In this document: in pieces, positions 1-9,323 of the stretch | How the letters are laid out: every line of letters starts with the position of its first letter | Numbering within the stretch: the stretch's first letter is position 1 | Origin: Allobosea psychrotolerans | GTDB taxonomy: Bacteria > Pseudomonadota > Alphaproteobacteria > Rhizobiales > Beijerinckiaceae | DNA: 64,000 nt | Direction of reading: 5' to 3' | Assembly: GCF_002917105.1 (NCBI RefSeq) | Contig: NZ_PQFZ01000004.1 | Coordinates: forward strand, 310,001 to 374,000 | Notes under the pieces: model-generated | The model's input: the letters and a program-made list of their open reading frames with translations, nothing else | What the model was told of the DNA's origin: nothing | The model's database searches: none | Made by a program: the position numbers and the translations under genes

Positions 1-771
1 TCTGAAATTGATCAGGTGCTGAATCAGCTCGCCCGACGGGCGCAGGGCGCGCCCCTTCTGCTCTTCCGCGACCCGGCGGGCGTTCGCGGTCTCGAATTCG
101 AACGCTTTATAGAGATCGGCATATCGTTCGAGAAAGATGTCCTGGTCTTCCGAGCTCATCTCCGTGTACCGCAGCGCCTTGCCTTTGCTGAACTGCCCGA
201 TCGTTGTTTTGCTTTTGAATTTATTCAGAACCTTGTCGGCATCGACCTCCGCGCCGATATGGCTCGCGACGCCCGTTACAACCGACGCGCTGTCGTAGCA
301 GATATCGTTGTATGTGAAGATCTTGACGCCCTCTATGTTCGCCCAGCTCTGGAAAATGCCGATCTGGATATCGAGGGCGTTCAGCGTGTCATCGACATGG
401 ACGAACTCGGAGAAGCGAGCGCTCTTCCATTGTCGCGAGCGGTGGCCGTGGTCGATCATCGACAATGCGATCTCGCGCGGATCTCGAATCGATGAACTCG
501 CAAGAATATGCCCGGAGGCGATGAGCTCGGCGATTCCCGCCAGTGGCGGCCCATGTGTTTTCAGGACGACATCGCGTCCTTTCGCGAGCTCTCGGATTTG
601 GCTCAGAAGATTGACATTGATGAAATTGAAGTAGTTTTCGACGGAGTCGCTCGTCCTGAGCGGCGGTCCAAGTCGTACGATTTTTCGACCGGCGGAACGA
701 AAGGTTTCTTCCGTCAGCTGATAGAGGAAGGTGCTCGCTGATTTCGTGATGCCATAACAAATATATATCAT
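1..771 (-). CDS. PAPS-dependent sulfotransferase, 3' end outside window
   Basis: The minus-strand frame from an ATG at 769-771 is open for 257 codons and leaves the window without a stop, so the C-terminus is missing. It has the sulfotransferase hallmarks: a 5'-phosphosulfate-binding loop near the N-terminus (GITKSASTFL, residues 7-16), a KTHGPP strand (71-76) and the 3'-phosphate-binding segment (SSIRDPREIALSMIDHG, 93-109). By family knowledge it transfers sulfate from PAPS to a hydroxyl or amino group of a small molecule, sugar or lipid. It lies 62 nt downstream of the SDR gene in the same orientation, and the divergent cysD-cysNC genes make its donor PAPS. The acceptor cannot be read from sequence. 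The ribosome-binding site is weak. Confidence 0.85.
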   Translation of the reverse strand, partial: MIYICYGITKSASTFLYQLTEETFRSAGRKIVRLGPPLRTSDSVENYFNFINVNLLSQIRELAKGRDVVLKTHGPPLAGIAELIASGHILASSSIRDPREIALSMIDHGHRSRQWKSARFSEFVHVDDTLNALDIQIGIFQSWANIEGVKIFTYNDICYDSASVVTGVASHIGAEVDADKVLNKFKSKTTIGQFSKGKALRYTEMSSEDQDIFLERYADLYKAFEFETANARRVAEEQKGRALRPSGELIQHLINFR

Positions 772-833
772 TCAGGCGCTCATAGACCATTCCATTGCGA
801 TAGGAGCTTTGCTGTGCTCCGGCTCGAAGCGGT

Positions 834-1658
834 TTATCCGGATGAGGCTCGCTGCAACCCAAGGCGTTTCAGCAGGCGTCGCTGCTGCCAGGCAAAGAGC
901 GGCCCGTAGAGGCTATGAAACCGCGCCAGGAATGCGATCGGCCCTGACAGGGTCAAGACGAACGCGCCCGTCTCCGCGCGGCTGATGATGCCTTCGGCCA
1001 CCTGTTTGGCCGTCATCACCCCCGCTTTCTCCGAAACCAGGCGTGTCACCGGGGGGCGATTTCGCCTCTCGCGTTCGAGTTGCGGCGTCTCGGTATCGGG
1101 CGGGAAGGCGACGCTGACCACAATGCCCTCGGGTTCGAGTTCCAGGCGCAGGATCTCCGCCAGCGCTCGAACCGCGAATTTGCCTGGCGCGTAAGCGCTG
1201 TAGCCGGCAATGCCGAGGAAGGCTGCCCCCGACGACACCAGCGTGATCCTGCCGCCCGTCTGTCGCATCACGGGGGCTGCCGCCTGGACCAGATGGAGCG
1301 TGCCGAAATAATTGGTCTGCATCTGCGCCCGGTGGGCGGCGAGATCGAGATCGAGGAACATCCCCGGCTCGACGATGCCGGCCGAGGTGATGAGCCAGTC
1401 GATGCGCCCATGCCGATGCGTGACGGTCTCGATCGCCGCCTGACAGGATGCAGGGTCGTCGACATCGGTGGGGATGAGTTCGACGGAGGCCGCGAAATCC
1501 GGTCCGAGCCCCGCCCGGGCATCCTGGAGCCTGTCCATGTCGCGCGCGAGCAGCACGACCTGGTAGCCTCGCGTCAGGAGACAATGGGCGCAGGCCAGGC
1601 CTATTCCGCTCGACCCGCCGGAGATGACGGCGACCTTCACCCCTGGAGTTGCGGGCAT
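834..1658 (-). CDS. SDR oxidoreductase, 3-ketodihydrosphingosine reductase-like
   Basis: A 274-residue classical short-chain dehydrogenase. Visible motifs are the NADP-binding glycine loop GGSSGIG (14-20), NxAG-like TSAG (91-94), the active-site Ser142/143 and the Tyr156-x3-Lys160 pair. The FPPDTETP segment (185-192) is typical of 3-ketodihydrosphingosine reductases and separates this group from most SDRs. The start at 1658 is chosen because GGAGGAGG lies a few bases upstream; an in-frame ATG at 1691 has no such signal. A reductase of a long-chain 3-keto base or 3-ketoacyl lipid is the best reading, but SDR substrate calls are weak. It sits in the P450 / small ORF / SDR / sulfotransferase operon. 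Confidence 0.85.
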   Translation of the reverse strand: MPATPGVKVAVISGGSSGIGLACAHCLLTRGYQVVLLARDMDRLQDARAGLGPDFAASVELIPTDVDDPASCQAAIETVTHRHGRIDWLITSAGIVEPGMFLDLDLAAHRAQMQTNYFGTLHLVQAAAPVMRQTGGRITLVSSGAAFLGIAGYSAYAPGKFAVRALAEILRLELEPEGIVVSVAFPPDTETPQLERERRNRPPVTRLVSEKAGVMTAKQVAEGIISRAETGAFVLTLSGPIAFLARFHSLYGPLFAWQQRRLLKRLGLQRASSG

Positions 1659-1727
1659 CGGACCTCCTCCGGCCGGGCGGGCAAGAGCCATCGATTATGC
1701 GATCGGTCCGATGGAATCATCCAGAGA

Positions 1728-1850
1728 TTACCGCTGATCAAGATGCTTCAGGATGGTCGGTCCGATCCGGGCCTTGAGCTGCGCGATATCGGCGAGCGGG
1801 GCGTCGTCCGGGCCGAGGATGAAGGGCATGCCGGCAGATCCCATCGTCAC
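1728..1850 (-). CDS. Small hypothetical protein (40 aa) coupled to the P450 gene
   Basis: A short frame starting at a GTG that overlaps the P450 stop codon by 4 nt (GTGA), with an alternative ATG at 1844. It encodes about 40 residues ending in ...IGPTILKHLDQR. Codons are strongly G/C-ending, as in its neighbours, and the GTGA overlap is the same arrangement used at many junctions in this window, which argues for real coding. I do not recognise the family. There is no membrane segment or signal peptide. It could also be the decayed C-terminus of a lost gene. Confidence 0.4.
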   Translation of the reverse strand: MTMGSAGMPFILGPDDAPLADIAQLKARIGPTILKHLDQR

Positions 1851-3358
1851 ATGAGGCGGGCGGTCGGACGCCGCATCACGCGCGCCGGCAGCCCGCCATT
1901 GGGGCGAAGCGTCAGCCGGCAGACCGGCTCGACCTTGTAGCCTTCGCGCGGGGTCACGGTGAAGCGTTGCGCCAATATGGCCAGGCAGAGCGTGGCTTCG
2001 TCCTGGCCGAAATTCATGCCCGGGCAGATCCGCGGCCCGACCGCGAAGGGGATGAAGGCGAAGGGGTTGATACTGGCGCCCTCGAGAAACCGCTCCGGCA
2101 GGAAATGGTTCGGCTTGTCCCAGAGATCGACCGCGCGGTGCAGCAGCCAGGGCGCGATCATGATCAGCGCCGATTTCTCGACGGCGATATGGCCGATCCT
2201 GTCGGCCTCGATCGCTTGTCTCGGCAGCAGCGGCACGGGCGGGTAGAGGCGCAAGGCCTCCTGTATGACCGCGCGGCACCAGCCTAGCTGCGGCAGGTCC
2301 GACAATGTCGGCGGGCGGCTGCCGCAAACCGCCTCGATTTCCTCATGGAGCTTTTGCGCCACCCATGGCGCGTTCGCCAGGAGGTACCAGGCCCAGGTCA
2401 GCGTCGTCGCGGTCGTCTCATGCCCTGCCATGAAGATCGTCGCCGCCTCGTTGCGCAGGGCGGTGACGTCCAGCGGGGCGGCAGTGCTTCGCTGGTTGCG
2501 GCGGATCAGCAGATCGACCATCGAGCCCGCATCGCCTTCGCCGGCGAGATGGGCGTTGACGACGCTCTCGACCACGCCGTGCACCATCGCGATCGCCCGG
2601 CGTCGTCTTCTGCCGCCAAGGGCGGGCCAGCCTTCATCAGCGCCGAGGAAATAGCCGAGATTGAATGAATCGGCGGCGCGTTGGTAAGTGCTGAAGCCGT
2701 CGACGACCTGTTGCGCCGCCTCGCGGGCGATGCTCTTGCCGAAGACCGCGCGGGATATGATGGCCGCCGTGAGGCGCCCCATCTCTTCGGTCAGCTCGAC
2801 TTCCGTCCCCTCCGGCAGACGGGCCCATTCATCGGCGACGGAGAGGGCGGCATCCTCCATCGTCTGGCCGAATTCCGGCAGGCGGCGCTTGTGGACGATG
2901 TCCGCGACAAGGGGGCGGCGCTTCTTCCAGACATCGCCGTCGCTGATGAAGAGACCGTCCCCCAGCAAGGCTTCGAGCGCCCGCCGCATCTGCGGGCTCT
3001 TCCGCTCGAAATTGGCGTGTCGCGTGACGAGGACGTATTTGATGTGTTCGGGCGAGTTGACGACGACGATCTGCCGGCGCGCGATACGGAAGCTGTCGAT
3101 TCCGGAGCGATAATGGTCAGCCATCCACCCGCCGATCAGATTATGGCGCGCGCCGAGCACGATCTGAACGAAATTGGGATCTTTCCGCAACGGCTGCGGA
3201 TGGCAGGGAACGAACTCACCGGGGCTGCGCCGCTCGACGATCGGCGCCGGCCGATAGAGCCATGACGTGGCCTTGTTCCAGAATGCGCCCGGCTTCGACA
3301 GGGGGCCCGCTGCGGCCAGGCCGCTGGCTGAATCGGAGGCGGGGGGACGATCGTGCAT
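1847..3358 (-). CDS. Cytochrome P450 monooxygenase
   Basis: About 503 residues with all main P450 signatures: the I-helix oxygen-activation motif AGHETT (about 311-316), the K-helix ExxR in EALR (367-370), and the heme-binding loop FAVGPRICPG (438-447) with Cys445 as thiolate ligand. The PERF segment before the heme loop is also present. Overall style resembles the CYP4/CYP102-like fatty-acid hydroxylase group, so a lipid or hydrocarbon substrate is plausible, but this is inference. The first gene of a minus-strand operon with an SDR and a sulfotransferase; the product may be hydroxylated here and then sulfated. The start at 3358 gives a normal P450 N-terminus; upstream in-frame codons add a low-quality extension. 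No dedicated ferredoxin or reductase is adjacent. Confidence 0.93.
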   Translation of the reverse strand: MHDRPPASDSASGLAAAGPLSKPGAFWNKATSWLYRPAPIVERRSPGEFVPCHPQPLRKDPNFVQIVLGARHNLIGGWMADHYRSGIDSFRIARRQIVVVNSPEHIKYVLVTRHANFERKSPQMRRALEALLGDGLFISDGDVWKKRRPLVADIVHKRRLPEFGQTMEDAALSVADEWARLPEGTEVELTEEMGRLTAAIISRAVFGKSIAREAAQQVVDGFSTYQRAADSFNLGYFLGADEGWPALGGRRRRRAIAMVHGVVESVVNAHLAGEGDAGSMVDLLIRRNQRSTAAPLDVTALRNEAATIFMAGHETTATTLTWAWYLLANAPWVAQKLHEEIEAVCGSRPPTLSDLPQLGWCRAVIQEALRLYPPVPLLPRQAIEADRIGHIAVEKSALIMIAPWLLHRAVDLWDKPNHFLPERFLEGASINPFAFIPFAVGPRICPGMNFGQDEATLCLAILAQRFTVTPREGYKVEPVCRLTLRPNGGLPARVMRRPTARLM

Positions 3359-3617
3359 GTAAGCCCGATAATTGCAGGGGCGATCCTTGAACGCCAACGA
3401 TTCCGCGTTAAGACACGATGCGCAGCCTGTCCACAGGCATGGCGGTGACACCGTTTTTCGAGCGTCGCCACCAGCCCATCCGTTCGGGCCGTGACCGCGA
3501 ACTATGCCTCCTCACCAGCGCCTTGGATCCTCCAGCTTGACCGTCATGCCGAGAACCTCGCCGCCCGCATCGGCCCGCAGACAGGAGCGACCAGGCGCTC
3601 TCCGGAGCAGGGAGGCG
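3359..3617. promoter_or_regulatory. Divergent intergenic region between P450 operon and cysD
   Basis: 259 bp separating the divergent P450 and cysD starts, so promoters for both units should lie here. I see no convincing -35/-10 pair or operator palindrome. The shared region would allow co-regulation of sulfate activation and the sulfotransferase operon, which is an inference from layout. Confidence 0.5.
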
Positions 3618-4511
3618 ATGACCCATCTCGACGCGCTGGAAGCTGAATCGATTCACATCATGCGCGAGGTCGCGGCCGAGTTCCGCAAGCCGGTGATGCT
3701 CTATTCCATCGGCAAGGATTCGTCTGTCATGCTGCATCTCGCGGCAAAGGCCTTCCACCCCTCGAGGCCGCCTTTTCCCCTCCTGCATGTCGATACCGGC
3801 TGGAAGTTCCGCGAGATGATCGCCTTCCGCGACGCAGCCGCGAAGCGGGCGGATATGGAGCTCCTGGTCGCGCTCAATCGGGAAGGGCGCGATGCCGGCG
3901 TGACGCCGTTCAGCCACAGCTCCTCCGTCTACACCAACATCATGAAGACCGATGCCCTGAAGCAGGCGCTGACCCAGCACGGCTTCGACGCGGCCTTCGG
4001 CGGCGCCAGGCGCGACGAGGAAAAGAGCCGCGCGAAGGAAAGGATCTTCTCGTTCCGGACGCAACATCACGGCTGGGAGCCCAAGAACCAGCGGCCGGAA
4101 CTCTGGAACCTCTATAATACGCGGATCGACAAGGGCGAATCGATCCGGGTCTTCCCGCTCTCGAACTGGACCGAGCTCGACATCTGGCAATACATCATGC
4201 GGGAGAGCATCCCGATCGTGCCGCTCTACTTCGCGGCGGAGCGGCCGGTCGTCGAGCGCGGCGGCCAGCTCATCATGGTCGATGACGAGCGCCTGCCACT
4301 GCTGCCGGGCGAGCAGCCGCAGCTTCGCAGCATCCGCTTCCGGACGCTCGGCTGCTATCCGTTGACGGCGGCGATGCCGTCCTGCGCCACCACGCTTCCA
4401 GAGATCGTGCAGGAGATGCTGGTCGCGCGCACCTCCGAGCGTTCGGGCCGGCTGATCGACCACGATCAGGCCGGATCGATGGAGAAGAAGAAGCGCGAGG
4501 GCTATTTCTGA
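3618..4511 (+). CDS. cysD: Sulfate adenylyltransferase subunit 2
   Basis: 297-residue ATP-sulfurylase small subunit that forms adenosine 5'-phosphosulfate (APS) from ATP and sulfate together with the CysN GTPase. The adenylyl-transfer PP-loop is present ([11 protein letters not shown]), as are [28 protein letters not shown] and the LGCYPLT motif near the C-terminus. The start at 3618 matches the family N-terminus ([21 protein letters not shown]) and follows GGAGG; an in-frame ATG 114 nt upstream would add an unrelated extension. Its stop overlaps the cysNC start (TGATG). Rhizobial nodP/nodQ pairs have the same organisation and serve sulfotransferases, which fits the divergent neighbour. Confidence 0.97.
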   Translation: MTHLDALEAESIHIMREVAAEFRKPVMLYSIGKDSSVMLHLAAKAFHPSRPPFPLLHVDTGWKFREMIAFRDAAAKRADMELLVALNREGRDAGVTPFSHSSSVYTNIMKTDALKQALTQHGFDAAFGGARRDEEKSRAKERIFSFRTQHHGWEPKNQRPELWNLYNTRIDKGESIRVFPLSNWTELDIWQYIMRESIPIVPLYFAAERPVVERGGQLIMVDDERLPLLPGEQPQLRSIRFRTLGCYPLTAAMPSCATTLPEIVQEMLVARTSERSGRLIDHDQAGSMEKKKREGYF

Positions 4512-6412
4512 TGTACGAGCCCGCCTTTCCCGTCGCTGCGCCGCCGCTGCCCCACCCGACCCAGCTCAAGGACCTGCTGCGTTTTCTGACATGCGGCTCG
4601 GTCGATGACGGCAAGTCGACACTGATCGGGAGGCTGCTCTACGACACCAAGCTGCTCTTCGACGATCAAGTGGCGACGCTCGAGCGCGAGTCGAAGTCAG
4701 GCAGCGGCGCGGGGGCGGAGATCGATTTCTCCCTGCTCGTAGACGGGCTGGAGGCGGAGCGCGAGCAGGGCATCACGATCGATGTCGCCTATCGCTTCTT
4801 CTCGACGGCCAAGCGAAAATTCATCGTGGCCGACACGCCGGGCCATGAGCAATACACACGCAACATGGCGACCGGCGCATCCAATGCCGATCTTGCGATT
4901 ATTCTCGTCGATGCCCGAAAGGGCGTGCTGACGCAGACGCGCCGGCACTCCTTCATCGCATCCCTGCTCGGGATCCGGCATGTCGTCCTGGCGGTCAACA
5001 AGATCGATCTCGTCGGCTATTCCCAGTCGCGTTTCGACGAGATCGTCGCGGATTACGAGGCGTTCGCCCGTGACCTCTCCTTCGAGACGGTCAAGCCCAT
5101 CCCGGTTTCGGCCAGGCTCGGCGACAATGTGATCGGCCGAGGCGCCAATCTCGATTGGTATGCCGGCCCGAGCCTGCTCGGATATCTCGAAGCCGTCGAC
5201 ATCGCACGCGAGGCGCGCCATCACCCGTTCCGCCTGCCCGTTCAATGGGTCAACCGGCCGAATATGGACTTCCGCGGCTATAGCGGCACGATCGCGAGCG
5301 GCAGCGTTGCGGTGGGTGATGAGGTCGTCGCCTCCCTGTCGGGGCGCACATCCACGATCCGCTCGATCTCGACCTATGACGGCGATCTTCAAGAGGCCCA
5401 GGCCGGCCAGGCCGTGACGATCACCTTCGACGACGAGATCGACGTGTCGCGCGGCGATGTGCTGAGCGACGCGGATCAGCGGCCTGATGTCGCCGACCAG
5501 TTCGCGGCACATCTCATCTGGATGCATGACGACCATCTCATTCCGGGGCGTCCCTATCTGCTGAAGATCGGCACCAAGACCGTCCTCTGCAGCGTCACCG
5601 AGATCAAATACAAGGTCGATGCCGACAGCTTCCAGCACCTCGCCGCAAAGGACCTCGGCCTGAACGAGATCGGCGTCGTCAACATCTCGACCCGCGAGCC
5701 GGTCGCGTTCGACTCTTACGCCGAGAACCGGACGACCGGCGGCTTCATCCTGATCGACCGTGTCGGCAATCACTCGGTCGGCGCCGGCATGGTCGACTTC
5801 GCGCTGCGGCGCGCGACCAATATCCATTGGCAGCCCGTCGATATCGACAAGCAGCGGCGCGCCCAGGCCAAGAGCCAGCGGCCGGTCGTTCTATGGTTCA
5901 CCGGCTTGTCGGGTTCAGGCAAGTCGACGATCGCCAATCTGGTCGAGCAGCGCCTCTTCGCGCTGGGCTGCCACACATATCTCCTCGACGGCGACAATGT
6001 CCGCCACGGGCTCAATCGCGATCTCGGCTTCACGGAGGTCGACCGCGTCGAGAATATTCGCCGGGTGGCCGAGACGGCCAAACTCTTCGTCGATGCCGGA
6101 TTGATCGTGCTCGCCTCCTTCATCTCGCCTTTCCGCGCCGAACGCCGGATGGCGCGCGAGTGCCTGGAACCCGGCGAATTCATCGAGATATTCGTGGACG
6201 CGCCGCTGTCGGTGGCGGAGGGGCGCGATCCCAAGGGGCTCTACAAACGGGCCCGCGCCGGGCAGATCAAGAACTTCACCGGGATCGACAGCCCCTATGA
6301 ACCGCCCGAAGAACCCGAAATCCACCTCGATACGGACAGGGTTGCAATCGAGCGCTCGGCGGAGCTGATCATCGATTTCCTGAAGAAGGGTCGCTACCTC
6401 AAACCGGGCTGA
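4511..6412 (+). CDS. cysNC: Bifunctional sulfate adenylyltransferase subunit 1 / APS kinase
   Basis: 633 residues in two parts. The N-terminal EF-Tu-like GTPase (CysN) has G1 GSVDDGKST (29-37), the switch segment [20 protein letters not shown] and NKID. The C-terminal APS kinase (CysC) has its own Walker [10 protein letters not shown] (about 465-473) and the substrate segment [15 protein letters not shown]. Together with CysD it makes APS and phosphorylates it to PAPS, the sulfate donor of sulfotransferases. Starts on the last base of the cysD stop, so translation is coupled. Fusion of the two activities is the NodQ/CysNC form common in rhizobia. Confidence 0.97.
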   Translation: MYEPAFPVAAPPLPHPTQLKDLLRFLTCGSVDDGKSTLIGRLLYDTKLLFDDQVATLERESKSGSGAGAEIDFSLLVDGLEAEREQGITIDVAYRFFSTAKRKFIVADTPGHEQYTRNMATGASNADLAIILVDARKGVLTQTRRHSFIASLLGIRHVVLAVNKIDLVGYSQSRFDEIVADYEAFARDLSFETVKPIPVSARLGDNVIGRGANLDWYAGPSLLGYLEAVDIAREARHHPFRLPVQWVNRPNMDFRGYSGTIASGSVAVGDEVVASLSGRTSTIRSISTYDGDLQEAQAGQAVTITFDDEIDVSRGDVLSDADQRPDVADQFAAHLIWMHDDHLIPGRPYLLKIGTKTVLCSVTEIKYKVDADSFQHLAAKDLGLNEIGVVNISTREPVAFDSYAENRTTGGFILIDRVGNHSVGAGMVDFALRRATNIHWQPVDIDKQRRAQAKSQRPVVLWFTGLSGSGKSTIANLVEQRLFALGCHTYLLDGDNVRHGLNRDLGFTEVDRVENIRRVAETAKLFVDAGLIVLASFISPFRAERRMARECLEPGEFIEIFVDAPLSVAEGRDPKGLYKRARAGQIKNFTGIDSPYEPPEEPEIHLDTDRVAIERSAELIIDFLKKGRYLKPG

Positions 6413-6462
6413 CGAAACGTCGCATCGGTCGGTGCGAGGCCACCGTTCCAGGGGCCAGGCGG

Positions 6463-7596
6463 CTACCGGGTGCGGAGCGCGGCGCGGACGCGCCCGACAC
6501 CGCGCAGCACACGAATATGGAAGGCCATGGTGGCGAGCTTTCGCCTGGCTTCCGGCGTCATCGGCTTGTCCGATAGCGAACGCAGTGTTCGCAGGGCTCC
6601 ATCATAGTCCCCGCTGTCCTGCTGCGCCGCGGCGAAGCGCAGTTGAACCGCAGCGACGTTGGGAGCCAGCTCCGCCGCCTTGTGGTGAGCCACCAGCGCC
6701 TCCTCGTGCTTTTGCAGCTTCGAGAGCAGATAGCCGAGGGAATGCCAGCCAAGATTCCTGTCGGGGGCGATTTCGGCCGCTCTCCGCGCGATCGCCACTG
6801 CAACCTCATTGCGTTTTGCTCGGTGCGCCGCATGGGAGAGTGCAATCAGGTAATGCTGTGATTGCTTCCGCCTTGTCCGCGCACGGCGCCCAAGCGCTGT
6901 CAGGTCAGCCGAGCCCCGAATCACCTCAAGGACCAGCTCCGCAAGAAGCCCGCATTCCGATAGATGGGCAGCCATGGCATGCCCCGCATGAGGCAATGCC
7001 AGCCTCTCCACGACCATTTCACGTGCGATATGTTCTGCATGCAGTCGTTCGGATGTCATGGCGGGATCGTAGGCCAACACGACAGGCACTTTCGCCGACA
7101 GGGCCCCCGATAACTCGGGCAGCCACTTTTCACGCCTCTGCTCGGGCCAGCGATCTTCGAACGGCGCCTTGCGAGGGTCACGGCTATATTGCGGGGAGAG
7201 AGCCAGCGCGGTCGATGCCCCGATATGATCTGCGAAGCGCAGCGCGGCATAGGCCCCCATGCTCGAGCCATAGGTGACGAGGCGAGCATAGCCGGACGCG
7301 GCCTTGCGAACCGCGTCGATCGCCTCCCTCCAGTCGGGCTCGTGATACCAGCGGTTCCTGCCGTTCACGACATGGATGGCCGAGATCCGGTTTTGGGCGA
7401 AGAACTCTTCGCCGAAGGCGCGGCGCTCAAGATCGGCGGTGTCGGTATAGGAGTCGAACGTCACGACGCAGGCCGCGCTCGCGCGATGCGCGACCTTCAC
7501 CAACAGGTGCTCTGAGCGATAGACGACCGATAGCAATTTCAGCCCTTGTGGGACGTTCCAGTCCGGCTTCATGAAACACCCAATCTCGGTGTCCAT
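6463..7596 (-). CDS. Alpha/beta-hydrolase-fold protein with C-terminal TPR repeats
   Basis: 377 residues. The N-terminal part resembles an alpha/beta hydrolase: a nucleophile elbow YGSSMGAYAALRFA (Ser about 112 in GSSMG) and a late PHAGHAMAAH segment that could supply the catalytic His. From about residue 245 the protein becomes helical with TPR-like units (for example LGWHSLGYLLSKLQKHEEAL and the following copy). No signal peptide. Substrate unknown; proteins of this layout occur next to surface-polysaccharide genes, but nothing here proves that. It lies 23 nt downstream of the flotillin operon on the same strand and could be its last gene. An ATG at 7572 is an alternative start. Confidence 0.7.
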   Translation of the reverse strand: MDTEIGCFMKPDWNVPQGLKLLSVVYRSEHLLVKVAHRASAACVVTFDSYTDTADLERRAFGEEFFAQNRISAIHVVNGRNRWYHEPDWREAIDAVRKAASGYARLVTYGSSMGAYAALRFADHIGASTALALSPQYSRDPRKAPFEDRWPEQRREKWLPELSGALSAKVPVVLAYDPAMTSERLHAEHIAREMVVERLALPHAGHAMAAHLSECGLLAELVLEVIRGSADLTALGRRARTRRKQSQHYLIALSHAAHRAKRNEVAVAIARRAAEIAPDRNLGWHSLGYLLSKLQKHEEALVAHHKAAELAPNVAAVQLRFAAAQQDSGDYDGALRTLRSLSDKPMTPEARRKLATMAFHIRVLRGVGRVRAALRTR

Positions 7597-7619
7597 GAAG
7601 CTGGCAGCAGCCCAGATCG

Positions 7620-9323
7620 CTAATTCTTAGACTGGATGGAGTCACCGGCCTCTTCGATAGCCTGCGTCTCTGAATTCCTTTTCTGGGTCGCGCCCAGGAG
7701 CGCATCGACCGGATCGCCGCCGCGGAAGCCGGCTTGCGCCAGAATCTCGTCGATGATCGGTTTCTGTGCGCCGAAGCTGAGCAGCTGGCTGCTGAGGTCG
7801 GAGATCGGGCTCTGGCCGCTCTGCCCCGGCGAACTGTTGTTCATCGCACCCAGAAGGTTGCCCGCGCTGAAGATTTTGATGTCCGAGATTTTCTCGATTG
7901 GCTTCATCGCCTGTTCGAGCGCCTCGGGGATGATCGCGATGCGCTGCTTCGTGAGTTCGAAATCGACCATCTGCGGCGACAATGCGTTGCGGGCCTCATT
8001 CAGGGCACGTTCGCGCTTGGCCTCGGCCTCGCCGAGCTCGATGATGCCGCCGGCCTTGATCTTGTTGGCGTCGGCCTCGGCGGTCGCCTGCGTGAGCAGC
8101 GCCTTTGCGAGGTTGTCGGCGGCTTCGCGCTCGGCCTGGGCGTTCACCGTGACGCGGGTGGCGTCGCGCTCGGCCTCGCGGCGGGCGTCGATGACCGCGA
8201 TCTGCTTGGCGCGCTCGGCGATCTCGACGGCGCGGGCGGTCTCGACCTGCTCCTCGGCCGTGACGGCGTCGGCCTTGGCGGATTCAGCCTTCGCCTTGGC
8301 CTGCGACTCTGCCTCGCTTTTCTCGGCGATGGCGATGGCGGCGTCGATCCGCGCCGTTTCCGTCGCCCGCTTCGCCAGAGCCTCGCTCTGGGCGATGCCT
8401 TTCTCGGCCTCGATCCGTGCCGTGGCCGTCGCCTGCTTGGCCTCGGCCTCGCTCTTGGCGATGCCGCGCTCGGCGTCGAGGCGCGCGGTCTCTTCCGAGA
8501 GCCGGGCCGTCTGTTCGGCCCGCGCCTTCTCGGCGCGCGTCTCGGCGGTCTTGTTGGCGATGTCGCGTTCCTGGCTGAGCTCGGCGTCGCGCTGCTCGCG
8601 CTGGATCGTCAGGCGCTGCAGGGCGGCCTCGCGGTCCTTGGCCGCGATCGTGACCTCGGTCTCGCGGACGACGTCGTTGCGTTCGCGCCGGCGCGTCTCG
8701 GTGATCCGGGTCAGCGCGGTCAGGCCCTCGGCGTCGAAGGTGTTGTTCTCGTTGAAATGCTTGATGTCGGTCTGGTCGAGCCGCGTCAGCGAGACGGTTT
8801 CGAGCTCCAGCCCGTTCGATTGCAGGTCGGCAGCGACGGCCTCCTGCACCGATTTGACGAAGTCGGCGCGTTTCTCCTGGAGGTCTTTCAGCGTCATCGT
8901 GGCCGCGACCGAGCGCAGCGCGTCGACGAACTTGGCCTCGACGAGTTTGCGCAGCAGGTCGGCATCGTTGGTACGGTCGCCCAGCGTCTGGGCGGCGAGC
9001 GCGATGTTCTCCTCGTCGGGCTTCACCCGGACATAGAATTCGGCGGTGATGTCGGCCCGCATCCGGTCGGCCGTGATCAGGGATTCTGCCTCCGAGCGCT
9101 GGACTTCGAGGCGAAGCGTGCTGAGCTGGACCCAGGCATAGGAGTGAAAAATCGGCAAGATCAGCGAGCCGCCGTCGAGCACGACGCGCTTGCCGCCGAG
9201 CCCGGTGCGGACATAGGCCTTGTCGCGGGTCGAGCGCCGGTAGAGCGCAGCCATCGCCACGCCGATGCCGACGATGAGGGCGACCGCCGTGCCGGCGATG
9301 GTGAGGATGGAGACGTAGTTCAT
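7620..9323 (-). CDS. yqiK: Flotillin-family membrane scaffold protein (YqiK-like)
   Basis: 567 residues: one N-terminal membrane anchor (about 6-28), a SPFH/PHB domain (about 40-200), and a very long Ala/Glu-rich coiled coil (about 210-440) made of repeated segments such as EAEAKQATATARIEAEKGIAQSEALAKRATETARI. The C-terminus is less regular. Flotillins oligomerise in the inner membrane and organise lipid microdomains; the YqiK class pairs with an NfeD/YqiJ OB-fold partner, and that gene is directly upstream with a 4-nt ATGA overlap. With the PspA-like protein this forms an envelope-stress module. The strong compositional bias also creates a long, meaningless open frame on the opposite strand. 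Confidence 0.93.
   Translation of the reverse strand: MNYVSILTIAGTAVALIVGIGVAMAALYRRSTRDKAYVRTGLGGKRVVLDGGSLILPIFHSYAWVQLSTLRLEVQRSEAESLITADRMRADITAEFYVRVKPDEENIALAAQTLGDRTNDADLLRKLVEAKFVDALRSVAATMTLKDLQEKRADFVKSVQEAVAADLQSNGLELETVSLTRLDQTDIKHFNENNTFDAEGLTALTRITETRRRERNDVVRETEVTIAAKDREAALQRLTIQREQRDAELSQERDIANKTAETRAEKARAEQTARLSEETARLDAERGIAKSEAEAKQATATARIEAEKGIAQSEALAKRATETARIDAAIAIAEKSEAESQAKAKAESAKADAVTAEEQVETARAVEIAERAKQIAVIDARREAERDATRVTVNAQAEREAADNLAKALLTQATAEADANKIKAGGIIELGEAEAKRERALNEARNALSPQMVDFELTKQRIAIIPEALEQAMKPIEKISDIKIFSAGNLLGAMNNSSPGQSGQSPISDLSSQLLSFGAQKPIIDEILAQAGFRGGDPVDALLGATQKRNSETQAIEEAGDSIQSKN

Noticed and set aside
16..495. 159-codon plus-strand frame at the left edge
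   Set aside because: The minus strand here encodes a sulfotransferase with both PAPS-binding motifs, so this is its shadow.
389..862. 157-codon minus-strand frame overlapping the sulfotransferase
   Set aside because: It is out of frame with the motif-bearing reading and yields a low-complexity arginine-rich protein.
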